This document shows, in pieces, positions 47,721-60,387 of a stretch of 64,000 nt of DNA. The stretch spans positions 23,615,171 through 23,679,170 of the forward strand of contig CM055112.1 in assembly GCA_029204225.1 (NCBI GenBank), given 5' to 3'. The position numbers and the translations under genes are program-made. Each line of letters begins with the position of its first letter. The first letter of the stretch is position 1. This DNA comes from Diphasiastrum complanatum (lineage: Eukaryota > Streptophyta > Lycopodiopsida > Lycopodiales > Lycopodiaceae). Below the pieces are notes generated by a model. The model was given only the letters and a program-made list of their open reading frames with translations, did no database searches and had not been told where the DNA came from.

Positions 47721-50224
47721 CACTCATTTCTCTCCTTTGATATCGGCCACCTTCAACCCACTCATCCATCTACACCACCCATGCTTACTCGAGCACCTAA
47801 GTACACATTTGATCCCACTTACATGCCACTATACTAGCAGTCCTTGGCTTCACTTTTACACTCCTTTTCTCATGACAATCCAGTCGACATCCAGGCCGCT
47901 TTTCTAACCACCTCACTCCACTCGGCTGCCTCGCTAACCTTCCCCACAAAACCCCATCCCAAAAAGACTCGACGCACACCTTGACTATTGCAACCCCCCC
48001 ATGATATGATACCGAGTGCCGTTCTCTTCATCAATCGGTAAACTATTCACGTACCCATGCTCCACATCTACTTCGATCCTACCATTGTGTTCTCCGCCGT
48101 AAGAAGCGTTCCTATGATGATTCTGAAGGGAAACGTCTTATTGACCTTCTTTTCAATTCTTCCTCGGTTGCTTTTTGGCGTGAGTTCATTCCTCGCTCTC
48201 CACCACCTCTCCTGGAGGACATTCGCATTTGGACTGCTTATGCTACTAGCTTGTATATTTCCCCTATCAACTCCCCTATCTCTATATCCCCACGACCATC
48301 TGAGTTCTCTTTCTTCACATCTGGCATGGTACTTGCAGCCATCAAGAAGATGAAGTCCCACAAGGCCAAAGATATTGAAGACCTTGAGTCTGATCTCCTT
48401 TCCCATGCCTCTAACTTACTCGCTCCCGCCATAGCCACCCTTCTTAATTCTACAATTGTTTCCGGTTTCCCGTCATCCCGGTGCACTAACATTATCCACC
48501 CCATCCATAAGAATGGTGACCCCATGATTCCAAGTAACTACCGCACCATTATGATTGTGCATGTCCTAGCGAAACTATATGGTACTATACTTCGGTCTGT
48601 TGTGAGCTCAGAGGCGGAGACTAGGAGACTACATGCTATGCGTCAGGCAGGTTTTCGAGCCCGTCACTCTACTACAGATCACATCTTCACATTACGGGCC
48701 TTGATTGAGGAGGCTAAGCACAGGAGAGAGAGGATTTATTGTTGTTTTGTGGACTTCAGGAAAGCCTTTGATTCTGTTCCTCACTCATTGGTCATCCAAA
48801 GATTCCGAGACCTCGGCTTCTCCACCGACATCGTTCTCGCTGTGATGGCACTTTATGAGCGTGTCCTGGGATGCTTCCGGCATAGCAGTGGCATATCCGA
48901 TCACATTTGGAGCACTATTGGGGTGAAGCAGGGTTGCTCCCTCTCACCAGTCCTCTTTGGCTTGCATATTGATAGTTGGAGAGAATCATTACACAGTGTG
49001 GTGGTGCTGATTGCAGGCTTGGGGACATCTTGATTGCCATCCTCCTTTATGCCGATGATGTGGTGTTGGAGTCTCACCGACCAGAGAGGGTCTACAGCGA
49101 CAGTTGGATTGCTTACATGAGTTTTGCACCAGATGGGGCCTAGGGGTGAACATTGGGAAGACCAAGGTTGTGGTCTTCAACACTTCTCGAGCATTCATGT
49201 AGCGACATGAGCTTACTTTTGATGGAAAAGTTCTAGAGGTGGTTCCTATACCTACCTGGGGATCCTTTTCTCAGGTCCTACTTCCAGCATGAGATAGGCC
49301 GCTACCACTCGACTGGGGAAGGGACATTCCTCCCTGGTCCAGCTAGAGCGATTTTGTTTCTGGAAGTCCATCCAGGATGCTCGCAGTAAGTGTCGCCTCT
49401 TTGATACCATTGTCACCCCTACGGCTCTATCTGCGGCAAAGGCATGGTGTACAAGGCCCCCCTCTTCACACTGGGCCAGTCTTTCACAATTACAGACCAC
49501 CATGCTAGCTCGGTTGATTCGAGCAAAGCCTTTTGTTCCACATGAGATTCTCCTAGCCGAGTTTGTAGTTCCACCTGTACAGATCGAGGAAACTCTTCAG
49601 CTCATTACCTATATAGAGAGGGTACAGTTGTTACCAGAGGTAGATAGATGATACATACAGATTGCACTATCCTCCTCACAGTGTCTTCAAGATCAGGGCT
49701 ACAGATTATCATGGTTCTCTCAGGCATCTCGCCTCTACTTGAGTCATTTGGTATCTCCATCACAGAGCTTCCCTTAGGCACCCATCTATGTATCAGACGA
49801 TGATGAGGATGATAGCCGCTTACATGATAGCCGCTTACATGCTCATACAGATCAGAGACAACGTACTTCCCATCATGTTACCGCCAGGATCACCAGACAT
49901 AATACACAGAGACATACTACTACTCCACATGCTCATGCTCATAGACGACATTAGCAAGCTCCAGTGCTTTCTCACATTGCGGCTCGCATTACATCTTTCT
50001 ATAGCATCAGCACAGCCGCAACAGCATCAGCACAGTCTTGACATCTTGACATGGATAAATAGGATTATTATGCACACATACTCTCGCATACATGTCTATT
50101 TTAGTTTGTATTGGATGTTTTTCTTTATTACAGTTTGGAGACGTTTTATACGCTCCCATGGTTACCACACACTTGACATGTACTTCATTAGTCATATATG
50201 CCTTTTGGCATGGAAAAGACATTA
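47721..50224 (+). pseudogene. LINE-1: reverse transcriptase of a non-L1-like LINE
   Basis: Plus strand. A linker region is followed by reverse transcriptase (48251-49033) with FRARHSTTDHIFTLRALIEE, CCFVDFRKAFDSVPHSLVIQ and GVKQGCSLSPVLFGLHID. After a frameshift come ILLYADDVV (49049-49075) and VNIGKTKVVVFNTS. The C-terminal region decays and ends with an acidic stretch (DDDEDDSRLHDSRLHAHTDQ) containing a 15-bp tandem duplication near 49812. The 3' end is ATTAATAAAG plus a CT tract. The FVDFRKAFDSVP and GVKQGC(S/P)LSP forms differ from the usual plant L1 wording (KVDFEKAFDSV). Confidence 0.85.
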
Positions 50225-50258
50225 ATAAAGCTCTCTCTCTCTCTCTCTATCTCTCTAA
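50225..50258 (+). repeat. LINE-1 3' CT tail
   Basis: ATTAATAAAG followed by CTCTCTCTCTCTCTATCTCTCT, then AAAAAGAG and a second ATTAATAAAG that adjoins the next LINE copy. Confidence 0.8.
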
Positions 50259-50271
50259 AAAGAGATTAATA

Positions 50272-53040
50272 AAGCAGGAGATTTCAACGCCCGTACTAGC
50301 TCCAGACAGACAGAATTTCATGCAGATACTAACGTTCTTCGGCTTCATCCTCTGGATATGGGATTTGATCGAGTATCACAGGATGCACACACTTCAGTTA
50401 CATCTTTTGGAGAGCAATTGATTACTCTTGCAGAGACACATTCTCTGGCCATCTTGAATGGCCTCACACAGTGGCCTTCCTCATCAGCGTTTACATGTTA
50501 TCCTCATGGTGGAGGACATAGTGTAGTTGACTACTTTATTGGATCACCTGCTTTGATCCCTCACATCTCTGATTTCTCCATTATACCTCCTACCATTTCT
50601 GATCACTCACTCGTACGCCTCTCACTGGGTCACATAACCCCATCTTCTAAAGTTCCACGCTCCTCTTCTACTAACATACGTGTTCCTTTTACTCACTCTG
50701 GACTCGCCAACTACACCACAACCCTGTCCCAACTACTTACTCACTTTCCTTTCACAACATCAGTTGAGCAACAAGCCACTTTTCTCTCTGAATTCCTCTT
50801 ATCTGCAGCGTCCTCATCTTTCCCCACCAAGACGATATCATCTCATAGATGTGTTCACAACCACTGGTATGATGCAAAATGTCGTTCTCTTCACAAACAT
50901 GTGGCAAATGCCAGATTACACTCCCCTGCAACTCTCAAACAACACCAGAAAAAGTATCATAAAGCCACCAGAACAAAGAAAATAACATAACTACGATCAC
51001 TCTGCCAAAGGTTGATCGATTCTTTAGCTTCCTTTTCCTCCTCCTTTTTCCGGAAACATTTCACCAGATCCTCTTCGACTTTGGCCCCCATTGCAACCGA
51101 ATCTTGGGTCGAATATGCCACAAAACTTTATACCCTAGACTCCCCTCCTACCTTACTCTCACCACGACCTGCCCGCTGCACGCTTTTTACTCCACATGGT
51201 TGAAAATGCCATTAACCATGCCAAACTTCATAAAGCCACTGACTATGATTCTCTCAACGTGGATTTCCTAAAACCTGTAGCACATCTTATCTCGCCCTTT
51301 ATTGCTCACGCTTTTAACATTGCTGTGACCTCTGGTTTTCCTACCGCATGGTGTACTAACATTCTTCATCCCATTCTCAAGGCAGGTGATCCCATAAATG
51401 TAGAAAACTACTGTACTATTATGATTGGTCACACTTTAGCTAAGATTTATGGTTCCATTTTACAGACGGTTACAGGATCTTTTGCTGAAGCTGAGGATTT
51501 ACATGCTATGGTCAGGCTGGGTTCAGACCAGGATACTCTACCTTAGATCAGATTTTCATTTTGCGATGCATCATTGAGGAGGCATGACATCAGAGAAAGA
51601 GAGTTTATTGTTGCTTTGTGGACTTCCACAAAGCTTTTGACTCAGTTCCGAGGCACCTCCTTTTCCAAAGATTATCTTTGCTTGGCTTCACAGACGAGAC
51701 TATTGCCGCGATCATTACTTTATATGAGCGAGTTTGGGCGCGGTTCAGGGACGGTAGTGGTTGGTCCTCGCCGATCCATTCTACCATTGGAGTGAAGCAG
51801 GGCTGCCCCTTATCTCCTACTCTCTTTGCACTATATATTGATGACCTCGAGTGGATTATTCGAGAGGAAGGTGGAGAGGGTTGTACCTTAGCAGGTATTA
51901 TTATCCCCATTCTCCTATACGCTGATGATGTGGTTCTTCTCTCATCCTCTACAGCTGGCTTACAGAGACACCTCTCTGCTTTACATCACTTCTGTCAGCT
52001 TTGGGGATTGATGGTTAATACTAAGAAGACCAAGATTATGGTGCTCAACACCAATAGACAACATATGAGAGATGTGCCCTCCGATTGAGATTGTGACCTC
52101 TTACACTTATTTGGGAGTACTTTTTTCTGGTTCCGACCGGCAGCCCTCACCAGACTCCGTAAGGGGCACACTTCTCTTGTTCATATGGAGAGATTCTGCT
52201 CCACATATTATGTACAGGACCCTGCTACTAGATGCTTACTATTTTCTACCACTGTCTCCCCGGTTGTTTTATACTCTGTTGAGACTTGGTGTCCGGATTT
52301 ATCACGTGATACTTGGAGGGATTTTACTCGTATCCAGATTCTCATGCTTAGCAGGATGACTAGGGCTAAGCCCTCGGTGCCACATGATATCATATTAGCG
52401 GAGTTTGCTTCCCCTCCCCTGGTTATCGGTGCTATGTTTCAGATCATTACCTTTCTTCACAGGATATCAAAGTTAGCCACTTCCATATATATTGTTGCTG
52501 CTCTCACTTCATCACGCACCATTGCTGGACAGGGAGCCAAGCATTCTTGGTTTGGCAGTGTCTTAGCCCTTCTTCGGACTTGGGGCTTATCTATACTTGA
52601 TCTTCCGAGCGGGACTCATGCTTATATCAGACAGTATATTTATCGTAGCTACATACGCACTATATGGTCACAGCCAGACCCTGATAAGGTCAAGATACAT
52701 TTCTATGGCACACATTTACTACGGTTGGATACTACGGGTACCCCTATCCTTCCAGCATATCTCCCACAGCCATTATCTTTTGTTCTGCGATATCGTATGG
52801 GACAGCTCCGAGTCTCTTCTCATCAGCTGGCTATTGAGACAGGTAGATACATGGACACTCCCAGATTGCAGAGGATATGTCAACTTTGTTCTCTTCATGA
52901 GATGGAAGATGAGTTCCATTTCATCTTTCGCTGTCCAGTATATTACGAGATCAGGGGGCGTTACCATTGTTTATACAGAGATACCCCTCTCACGTTGTGA
53001 TCGTTCCTCGAGTACCCAGACTCCAGATGTGTAGGTCTTC
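50272..53040 (+). pseudogene. LINE-2: endonuclease, reverse transcriptase and C-terminal zinc motif
   Basis: This copy starts inside an APE-type endonuclease at GDFNAR (50275) and continues with FTCYPHGGGHSVVDYFIGSP and the closing ISDHS. A linker and reverse transcriptase follow: FVDFHKAFDSVPRHLLFQRL (51617 on), GVKQGCPLSPTLFALYIDDL, LLYADDVVLLSS, VNTKKTKIMVLNTN. The C-terminal part (52185-53000) carries CX2CX9HX4C (CQLCSLHEMEDEFHFIFRC) then VYYEIRGRY. A few frameshifts (near 51540, 52090) inactivate it. It is 5' truncated and inserted directly behind the LINE-1 tail in the same orientation. Confidence 0.88.
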
Positions 53041-53549
53041 AATTGAGAGAGATGTATACTCTACGAGCTTCACTTCTACCTGCCACAGATATGGATCACA
53101 GCCAGGCTCATATTACCCAGTTTTTCTAGAAGTGAGACAGAGAGGACATTTCCGTTTTGGATTTTGAACTCCCCACTCGGAGATCGAAGACACAAAGAGT
53201 CTCACATATTTCTGCTAGATCCAGGATCACTAGATCTTCACGGGCTTCTCGCCAGTCCACAGCACGCTCCACTACTACTATCACTCACTATTTTCAGCTT
53301 ACTCGTAGCTAGTCTCCTCCGCAGAGCAGGTGGTTAAGCTCTTGCATTGTACCCTCGCAAGCTGGTGGTCAAGCTTGGATATTTCTTCTTCTTAGAGATA
53401 GTGAGATAGATATGCTAGTTTCTTGTCTTCTTCTCTTTTCTACTAGTAAATAAGTCCGTATGCGGACAATGCTCCTCACCTTTTGTACTCTCTTTTGTCT
53501 TATGTACCTTTGGGTACCAAAAGACGTTAATAATAATAATTCTAATTCT

Positions 53550-53552
<3 letters not shown>
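53041..53552 (+). mobile_element. LINE-2 3' untranslated region
   Basis: Non-coding tail that ends CTTTGGGTACCAAAAGACG, (TTAATAATAATAATT) and AATTCTAATTCT before the CT tract. The word GAGCAGGTGGTTAAGCTCTTGC (53324-53345) is tRNA-like but lacks a B box. Confidence 0.65.
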
Positions 53553-53612
<60 letters not shown>

Positions 53613-53627
53613 TCTCTCCCTCTCTGC
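53553..53627. repeat. (CT)n tail of LINE-2
   Basis: About 75 bp of CT with CCCTCTCT interruptions at its 3' side, continuous with the LINE-2 end. Confidence 0.95.
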
Positions 53628-54680
53628 TGCCTCCCCCAGCTGCACCCTCCACCAGTTACCACCTCCCCCAGCTGCCACCTTCACCAGCTGAACCTTCACC
53701 CATTGTCACCTGCCTGTATCCCCAACTGCGCCCTTCCCAGTGATACCTCCCCTGGATCTGACCTCTCCCAGCACCGCCTCCCCTAGATCTGCACTGCTCC
53801 AGTGCTGCCTCCCCCAGATCGCACATACCCAGTTGCCCCCTAAACCCCCCCCCCCCCCCCCCCCCCCCCCAAATAGCTGCAACCTAACCAGATCGCACCT
53901 ACCCGGCTGGCACCTGTCCAGTAGCGACCTAGCTGTCGCCTGTCTATTGCAACCTGTCCCAGCCCGCACCTGCCCCAGTCCACACCACCAGATCGCACCT
54001 ACCCCAATCCGCACCTGCATACTTTTACCAGCTGCCTGAAATTTTTTTTAGCTGCCGCCTACCTGTTTCTGCCCTCCTCAGCTACTACCTTTCCCAGTTG
54101 TTGCCTGCCTCAACTGCTGCCTTCACTACTTCCCTCATTTTCTATCACTGTTCAGATCTGCCTATCTCTAGATCTCTGTCAAAATGACTTCGTCTGATGC
54201 CTCCTATGGTGAAATTCACGCTCAACTTGACAATTCTCTGATTCACATTTGATCTTCCACTTGTTGTTATTATTTAACATTATATTTCTAGCAAACATCG
54301 TTCCTTACGCTATGATGTTCAGTTTCTTCAACTTACTTCCTTAGATCGTGCTACGTTGTTTGTTTCTACTTTACAGCATACATATCTTGACCAGCAAATC
54401 TCCTTCCACTCTCGCTCCTTGTTATATCCTCTGTTTTTTCGTTCTTCCCCTTCTGACGACCCTCCTCATGATACTTCCGCTGAGTGTTTGCCCCAATTAG
54501 ATTATGCCACTTGGTCTCGCACTGTGGGCCCTCGTCATATCCATTTACGTGCCTCAACTGCTTTGCTAAGTACTGGCCTAAGTTTAAAGAGCAACCTTAA
54601 GTTCATGATTTTCCAAAGAAGACTCTTTATTTGCTCTAAGACGGTAATTGTGAAAACTTCAATGAAATACTCCTATTAGA
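53628..54680 (+). mobile_element. 5' leader of a further LINE-like copy
   Basis: C-rich imperfect repeats (CACCTCCCCCAGCTGCCACC, CAGATCGCACCTACCC) resemble the leader at 47.1-47.4 kb. They are followed by MTSSDASYGEIHAQLDNSLI (54184 on) and broken frames to about 54.68 kb. No endonuclease or RT follows, so this is a 5' fragment joined to intron sequence. Confidence 0.45.
53845..53870. repeat. Poly(C) run, 26 bp
   Basis: Twenty-six consecutive C residues; the minus strand is poly(G) and could fold as a G-quadruplex. The exact length may be affected by sequencing error. Confidence 0.95.
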
Positions 54681-54828
54681 AACAAGCTGTTTGTATTGTT
54701 TACAAGCATAAAGAGAAAAATATCAATATCAGGCCTTCCATATCAGAAAAATTGATCAAAGACATACAGCTTGTATTTGCAAATAGAAGTTAGAACTAAA
54801 ACCAAGTATTTAGCTCTTTGAAGGTTAC

Positions 54829-54875
54829 CTGTGACACAGTTTTGAATACCAAAGAGACCATGAAAAAGAACACAC
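54829..54875 (-). CDS. TIC32-like short-chain dehydrogenase, penultimate exon (gene 1)
   Basis: A 47-bp exon between acceptor TTTTGCTGTAG and donor CACAG/GTAACC. It supplies the last two bases of a Ser codon and then VFFFMVSLVFKTVSQ, corresponding to the amphipathic helix that precedes GAATTCY in TIC32-like proteins. Phase 1 entry and phase 0 exit fit the exons at 55037-55124 and 34304-34474 exactly. The intron to the upstream exon is 161 bp. Confidence 0.85.
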
Positions 54876-55036
54876 CTACAGCAAAAGTAAGAATTATTAC
54901 CTTCACAGATATACATTTTTGTGTTAGAACTCTAAAAAATCCCTCCCATACAAAACATGTTGAAGTGATTAACTACCTTATATCGAGCATTGAACTCTTT
55001 ATGTCAAGTGTAAAACAAAAATCTTTAAATCCTCAC

Positions 55037-55124
55037 TTATAAAAGTAGCATTCCAATCCCGTAAAATATTAGTATTTATGGCTCCAGGATGTAGAGCATT
55101 TGCAGTCACATTTACACTTTTTCC
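55037..55124 (-). CDS. TIC32-like short-chain dehydrogenase, VTANALHPG exon (gene 1)
   Basis: After acceptor TTAATACAG the 88-bp exon encodes GKSVNVTANALHPGAINTNI then LRDWNATFI and one base, ending at donor GTGAGG. VNVTANxLHPGxIxTN is the conserved SDR segment following the catalytic helix; the Pro-Gly turn helps close the cofactor site. Entry is phase 0, matching the exon ending RRLK at 62683 across a 7,558-bp intron. Confidence 0.9.
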
Positions 55125-55974
55125 CTGTATTAAGTACAAAACAAAAAGACGAATCAGCCCTATGTTTCAGAATAATGTTAATACAATATGCTCTTTATCA
55201 AGATTACAAAAAGAATCAATAATATTTGACCACTAGAGTTGTGACATCAATAAAAAATGCCTCACCCACATATAGACACAACCTTGCTCTTTAAGAAGAG
55301 GCACCCAATACTTCAAAATAAATGATAGCCAAGCACGTGTTGATGGTTTACACTTTACATCTTGGAAATGCAAATAAAAAATTTCTCATGAGGGTCTTCG
55401 GCCTAACAGTATGCAGTTATACCAACTGCAAATCGTGGTCATGTTCAATAAGTGCGGTGATCAAACCTTGCATTTTACAACCTCGCCTTCTCCCAAAACC
55501 TCTTCCACTGAAAAACATGCACATTAGTGGAAATGTCTTCGTTTCTCTGCACTCTACCTGCTACCCTTTTCTTACTATGCTATCCACAGTGCTCCTTCCT
55601 GGTTGCGACTTAATACCCTATCCTACGATTGCTAGTATTTGGCCACAAGTCTTGATAAAAAAATTTCAGCCTTACTCACAATCGTTTCACAATGACTTTT
55701 CTTACCATCATTTTCAAAACTCCTCTTGACAATGTTCAACATGATAGAAAAAGGAATTTGGTAGGAAAAAGTAATTGGCATAGAATAGAAAAAAGATTCA
55801 TTCCAATCATTAAAAACTACAATCGCCTCAAGCTGATCAAGGAGTATTCAAACAAACTCTATCTAGACATTGATACATTTGATGAGGACAATTATGGAAA
55901 ACTATGTTCCATAGACTACATGGATTACAAGGCCTATCATTCATTTATATTCATTTGTTGGCCATGAGTCCTTT
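55125..55974 (-). other. SDR intron, no recognised gene
   Basis: Within the 7.6-kb intron. A 135-codon plus-strand frame at 55322-55729 has no recognised domain. Confidence 0.5.
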
Positions 55975-56480
55975 TTATTCATGTATAGGCCTAAAAGCAT
56001 TCTGTCTACATTTATATTTACGAATGGCCAAGGGCCCAATTATTACGACTTGGTATTAAAGTGGGGATCTTATTGGAAGGGTGCAGACCCTCCAAGAGCG
56101 CGCACTATTTTCCATCCTATGACCCTATTTTGGAAAAGCTTAGGCTAAGTGTCTAGAAGCTTCTATTTTAGGGCTCCTATTGAATATAAGTAGAGCCTAG
56201 AGACATTTATTTCTTAGCTTATGGTTTGGTATCACTTGGGCTTTTCTTTAAAGAACTCTTGCCTTTGCTAATTCTTGTAGGGCTTTAGCCATTGATTGTA
56301 TGTGTTTCTATTTCCCATTATTCGTGGGAGATTGTAAGATCGCTTCATGTATTGTTAATTACGCCTCATCAATGTTAAAATCTGTGACTGAATTCATAGC
56401 TTGTAATGAATCCAGTCTGTGTGAGAACATTGTTCGGCCCTTCCACAAAATAATATTCTCACAAATTTAGCAACCACTTC
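55975..56480 (+). repeat. LTR related to the gypsy A/B family (plus strand)
   Basis: It shares with the gypsy A LTR the blocks GGCCAAGGGCCCAATTATTA, GAGCGCGCACTATTTTCC, AGAAGCTTCTATTTTAGGGC, ATATAAGTAGAGCC (TATA) and CTTAGCTTATGGT. The U5 part TTCGTGGGAGATTG matches 36.86 kb. Ends not resolved. Confidence 0.7.
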
Positions 56481-56649
56481 ACAAATATCATCAAATATAT
56501 CCTTGTTAAGCTGCATGGTGATGTGAAGCCCTTTGAAATTATTAATAGGAGGATAGAAGGCAACTTACAAAGTTTAAGCTGATGCTCAATATTTCAAGTG
56601 CCTACCAAAGAAACACACCTCCACATCAAAGGCTCTAACGAAAGAGGCT

Positions 56650-57520
56650 AACTCCAAGAGTATTGTGCCCACTTCACCCATTTTCATATCCTCCAAACCT
56701 TCAAAAATTCTACCTATTCATAGCATATCCATTTATATGCTGAATAATAACGATGCTAAAGAGGAGCTTGAAGCCCAGCTACTTGTCCATGTTGCTGACA
56801 TCTTAGCCCCCATCATTGCCACTCTCATTAATAGAGAGCTCACTACAAGCTTTCCTCCCTCTTGTTGTACTAACCTTATAAAAACCCTCACAAAAACGGC
56901 GATTCCATGAGACCAAAAAAATATTGCACCATCATGATTGTCGACACATTATGCTTAAGCTTTATGCATCTACCCTCCAAATAACATTAAGCATAGAGGC
57001 AAAGTCATGTCACTTACATGCCATAGGATAGGTTGGTTCTCAGGAACATCACTCTACAACAAATCACATCCTCACCCTCATGTCTCTCATTGATGAAAAT
57101 GAGACCAAGTTTAGATGAGAGCTGTCATTGTTATTTTGTAGATTTAGGCACGCATTCGACTTAGGCCCTTAGGATATGCTTATTCAAAGGTTACGAGACC
57201 TCCAACATATAGCTGATGACACTATATGAGTGAGTAGTCAATTGCTTCCATTCCTCTGCTGGTATATTTGAGTAGGTTACAGGCACTATTGGATTGCTCA
57301 CTCTTGGCTACACCCTTTGATTTTTACATCGATGAGCTTGAGGCAGTCTTTGGTCAGGTTGTAAACTTGGCGATACTTTGATATCCATTCTCCTATGCAC
57401 ACTAGGACCCATGTCAGACGTTTGGAGGTGAATGTAAAGAAAACCAAAAATATCTTGTTGCATGGGCACGATATTTTTCATAGTCGTTGACACTTTTGAG
57501 GCTGGCATCATGGCGATGGA
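56650..57520 (+). pseudogene. Old LINE reverse transcriptase relic
   Basis: Fragments in several plus frames recall LINE-1 and LINE-2: LLVHVADILAPIIATLINREL (compare SHASNLLAPAIATLLNSTI), CRHAFDLGP in the KAFDSVP place, CKLGDTLISILL before the YADD position and VNVKKTKNILLHG (compare VNTKKTKIMVLNT). It is heavily mutated, much older than the cluster at 47-53 kb. Confidence 0.7.
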
Positions 57521-58069
57521 GGAGTACATGTTCAAGCATATTAGGGAAGTCATTGGGGCATGCAAGTAGACTCCTTGAGCTATTTGCAATTTGTAATGTG
57601 CATGTGTCATGTATTGATATATGGATCCTATTGCGAGAGCCAAATCCTAGAGAGTTGACACTATTTAGGGATGACGCATTGTGATGATAGGCTTGTAGCC
57701 TATCTACACCACCCTAAAACGTCTTATAGAGAATTCCATTAAGGGCCTTTTATACAAGTTTATAGAAAAATTTAGGGAGCAACTAAAGACATGTATGATT
57801 ATCAGTGTCAAGAGGCCTACACAGTGGAAATCCAAGAACTTGCATTTGCATGATGCTAATAGGGTCATGAATGTATTACGTAGCCCTAAGTAGTTACAAG
57901 TAAGTAGTAATTGCTAAGTTAGAAAATTGAGTACTAAGTAAACTGTTGACTTATAGTTTTGATTCTTGAAGTTAGCTTTTTAAGAGTTCTAGAGTTTATT
58001 GCAACTTGCTACTTCTCCCCAGTGCTCATAAGTCTGATGAGGATGAAGGGGCCCAAATGCGCCAATTTG
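57521..58069. other. No recognised gene
   Basis: Intronic sequence between the LINE relic and a decayed gypsy element; no domains seen. Confidence 0.5.
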
Positions 58070-60385
58070 GTTAGCCTATCAACCACCACCCAAATGGCAT
58101 CGTGACCCTTCCCGGCTTTCAATCACAAAATCCATTGAAATACTTTCGCATTTCTTGTTCGGAATATCCAAAGGATGTAAAAGATCCGCAACTTTGAGTC
58201 TTTCTGCTTTTTTATGTTGGCATTGTTCACAACCTTGAACATATGCCTCGACATGACCTTTCATCTTTGGCTAGAAGAAGTTTTGCCTGAAAAGGCCAAG
58301 TGTCCTCTGTATGCTTGGGTGACCAGCACAAGGGTTGCTGTTGTAGGATTTGGGCCCACAAGTCCTCGCTATTTGGCACACAAACCTTTCCCTTATGGAA
58401 AAGCAGCCCATTCCTTATGGAATAGTCTTCAAGTATCTTGTCATTTCAGGATTGCTCAGGATCTTGCTTCCCAAGGTCATCACTAGATCTAGAATTTCCT
58501 GTCAGGTCATCTAGCCAGGTGCTACCAAAAAACCCATCGATGATCCCGAAGTGATAAACACAAATCAGCTTGGATTTCAGCAAAGCATAACTGATTAATT
58601 TCTCCAATCCGACTCAAGGCATCAGCAACATAGTTCGACGTACCTTTATGATGCTTAATGTCGAACACAACTTTTGAATGAGTTCCGACCATGTAGTTTT
58701 TCGGCCACGAAGGTCCTTAGCATCACGTATATACTTAAGAGATTGGTGATCGGTCATCACCGTAAATTTGGCAGGAAAAAAATAATACCTCCAGATTTTC
58801 AACACGTGAATGATTGGAAAAACCTCCTTCTCATAGGTAGAATACCTAGAGTAAGCAGGATTAAGCTTTTTGCTTTCAAATGCAACTGGTCTACCTTCCT
58901 GGTAAAGGACCACTCTTACAACACAGTCGCTAGCATCCGTATCCACCACAAAGGAACCTAGTTCAAAAACCAATCTTAGGAACATCCTTGTTCCAAATCC
59001 TTATCTGATGGTATCCTGATCTAAGGTCAATCTTGGAGAAATACTTAGCTCCATTTAGATGATCCTTTCGATCGTCCGTCCTAGGTAAGGGATATTTGTT
59101 CTTGATGGTTAACTTATTTAATTTTTAAAAATCACCCCACAAATGTTTGCCTCCATCCGTTTTACTAACCAGAAGGATTGGTGCTCCCCAAGAGGACTTA
59201 CTAGGCCAAATGTAGCCAATCCTAAGAAGTTCCTGTAACTATCTAGAAATTTCATCCTCTTCCTTAGTGCTAACCCTATATGGAAAAAGGGATATAGGCT
59301 CGCTATCAGGAAGTAACTCTATCTGATGGTCGACACTCCTTTGGGGAGGTAGGCCATCAGGTAGTTTTTCTAAAAAACATTGCTAAAGTCTTGCCTGAGT
59401 TTGTTAAAAACCCTTCCTTTAGGTGAATTAACACTTAAGGGGCAGTTTATGGGCACATTCAAACGCATTTGCGACAAATCGATATTTAGACTCTGTACAA
59501 CATAATCCTCAACATAGATTTCATCTTTTAAAAAACAAAGATAAAATTTATACTCAAAGTCTTTTAAACATTTAACAACTTCTAAAGCAAATACAACTGG
59601 ATGAGAAGGCATATCTACATAGCCTTTAAGTTCAACAAATGAGCCATTATGCAAAAAGGTTACACTACGTATCACATTGTCCTTTTTCAAGGACTCGTTC
59701 TTGGAGTAGAACCACTCCTTCCCATCATGTCTACTCTATCTGAATTCATGATATGAAAATCAAGGGCTTCGACATAATCTTGAATCTCGAGCGGCACCTG
59801 TGGAACGAGCTGGTCCCATGCTTGTCGATCTTTCCCCGACGCCATTTTCACCACATACAGATGGTTACTTGGCGGGTTAATAAAATTATGGGTTGAACCA
59901 TCATCAAAACGAATAGTCATGGCTTGTCATCCTACGAACCCATTCATACAAATGAGATCGTGGGGGCCAAAAACAGCCATAAAACAACACTTCTCACAAC
60001 TAGTGCCATCCTTAAAGGATAAATCGACAAAAAGAATATTAGAATTACTTGGTGCCTTGAAAGATTTATGATGCCCACCAGATTTCTTTTGTTTCTTCAA
60101 GCATTCTTTTGAAAGATGCCTGTTCTCCATGCAAGAGAAACACAAGTCGCCTATCCTTGCCTTGCCATAATCAGTGAGATCCAGCTTCACGCGCCTTTCC
60201 TGCCCTAGGTCCTTGCCCCACCTTTTGAAAATTTTCTTTTCCTTTTGCTCAGCCTTGGGCAAAATCTGCTCCTTATGGGAACCTAGATGGGCATCATCGA
60301 AGATTTTTGCAAAGCGAATTGCATCTTCGATAGTCTGCGGTCGGTTGTGTTGCACTGCTAATTGAAATTCTTTCAAAAGCCACAA
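58070..60385 (-). pseudogene. Gypsy G: decayed Ty3/gypsy internal region
   Basis: Minus strand, a different family from A/B. Gag (59927-60385) ends with a knuckle CFSCMENRHLSKEC. A protease/linker region (59370-59920) follows, with FDDGSTHNFINP in the place of the usual DSGATHNFI. RT remnants (58990-59350) include the [11 protein letters not shown] region in broken form. RNase H (58614-58985) has VVDTDASDCVVRVVLYQEG and MTDHQSLKYI. Integrase begins (58079-58264) with EAYVQGCEQCQHKKAERLKV and ISMDFVIE. Several frameshifts; no LTRs identified. It is truncated at 60385 against a copia fragment. Confidence 0.87.
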
Positions 60386-60387
60386 AA

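Noticed and set aside
53324-53345. tRNA-like word GAGCAGGTGGTTAAGCTCTTGC
   Set aside because: No B box at the right distance and no clover-leaf pairing; more likely part of the LINE 3' region.
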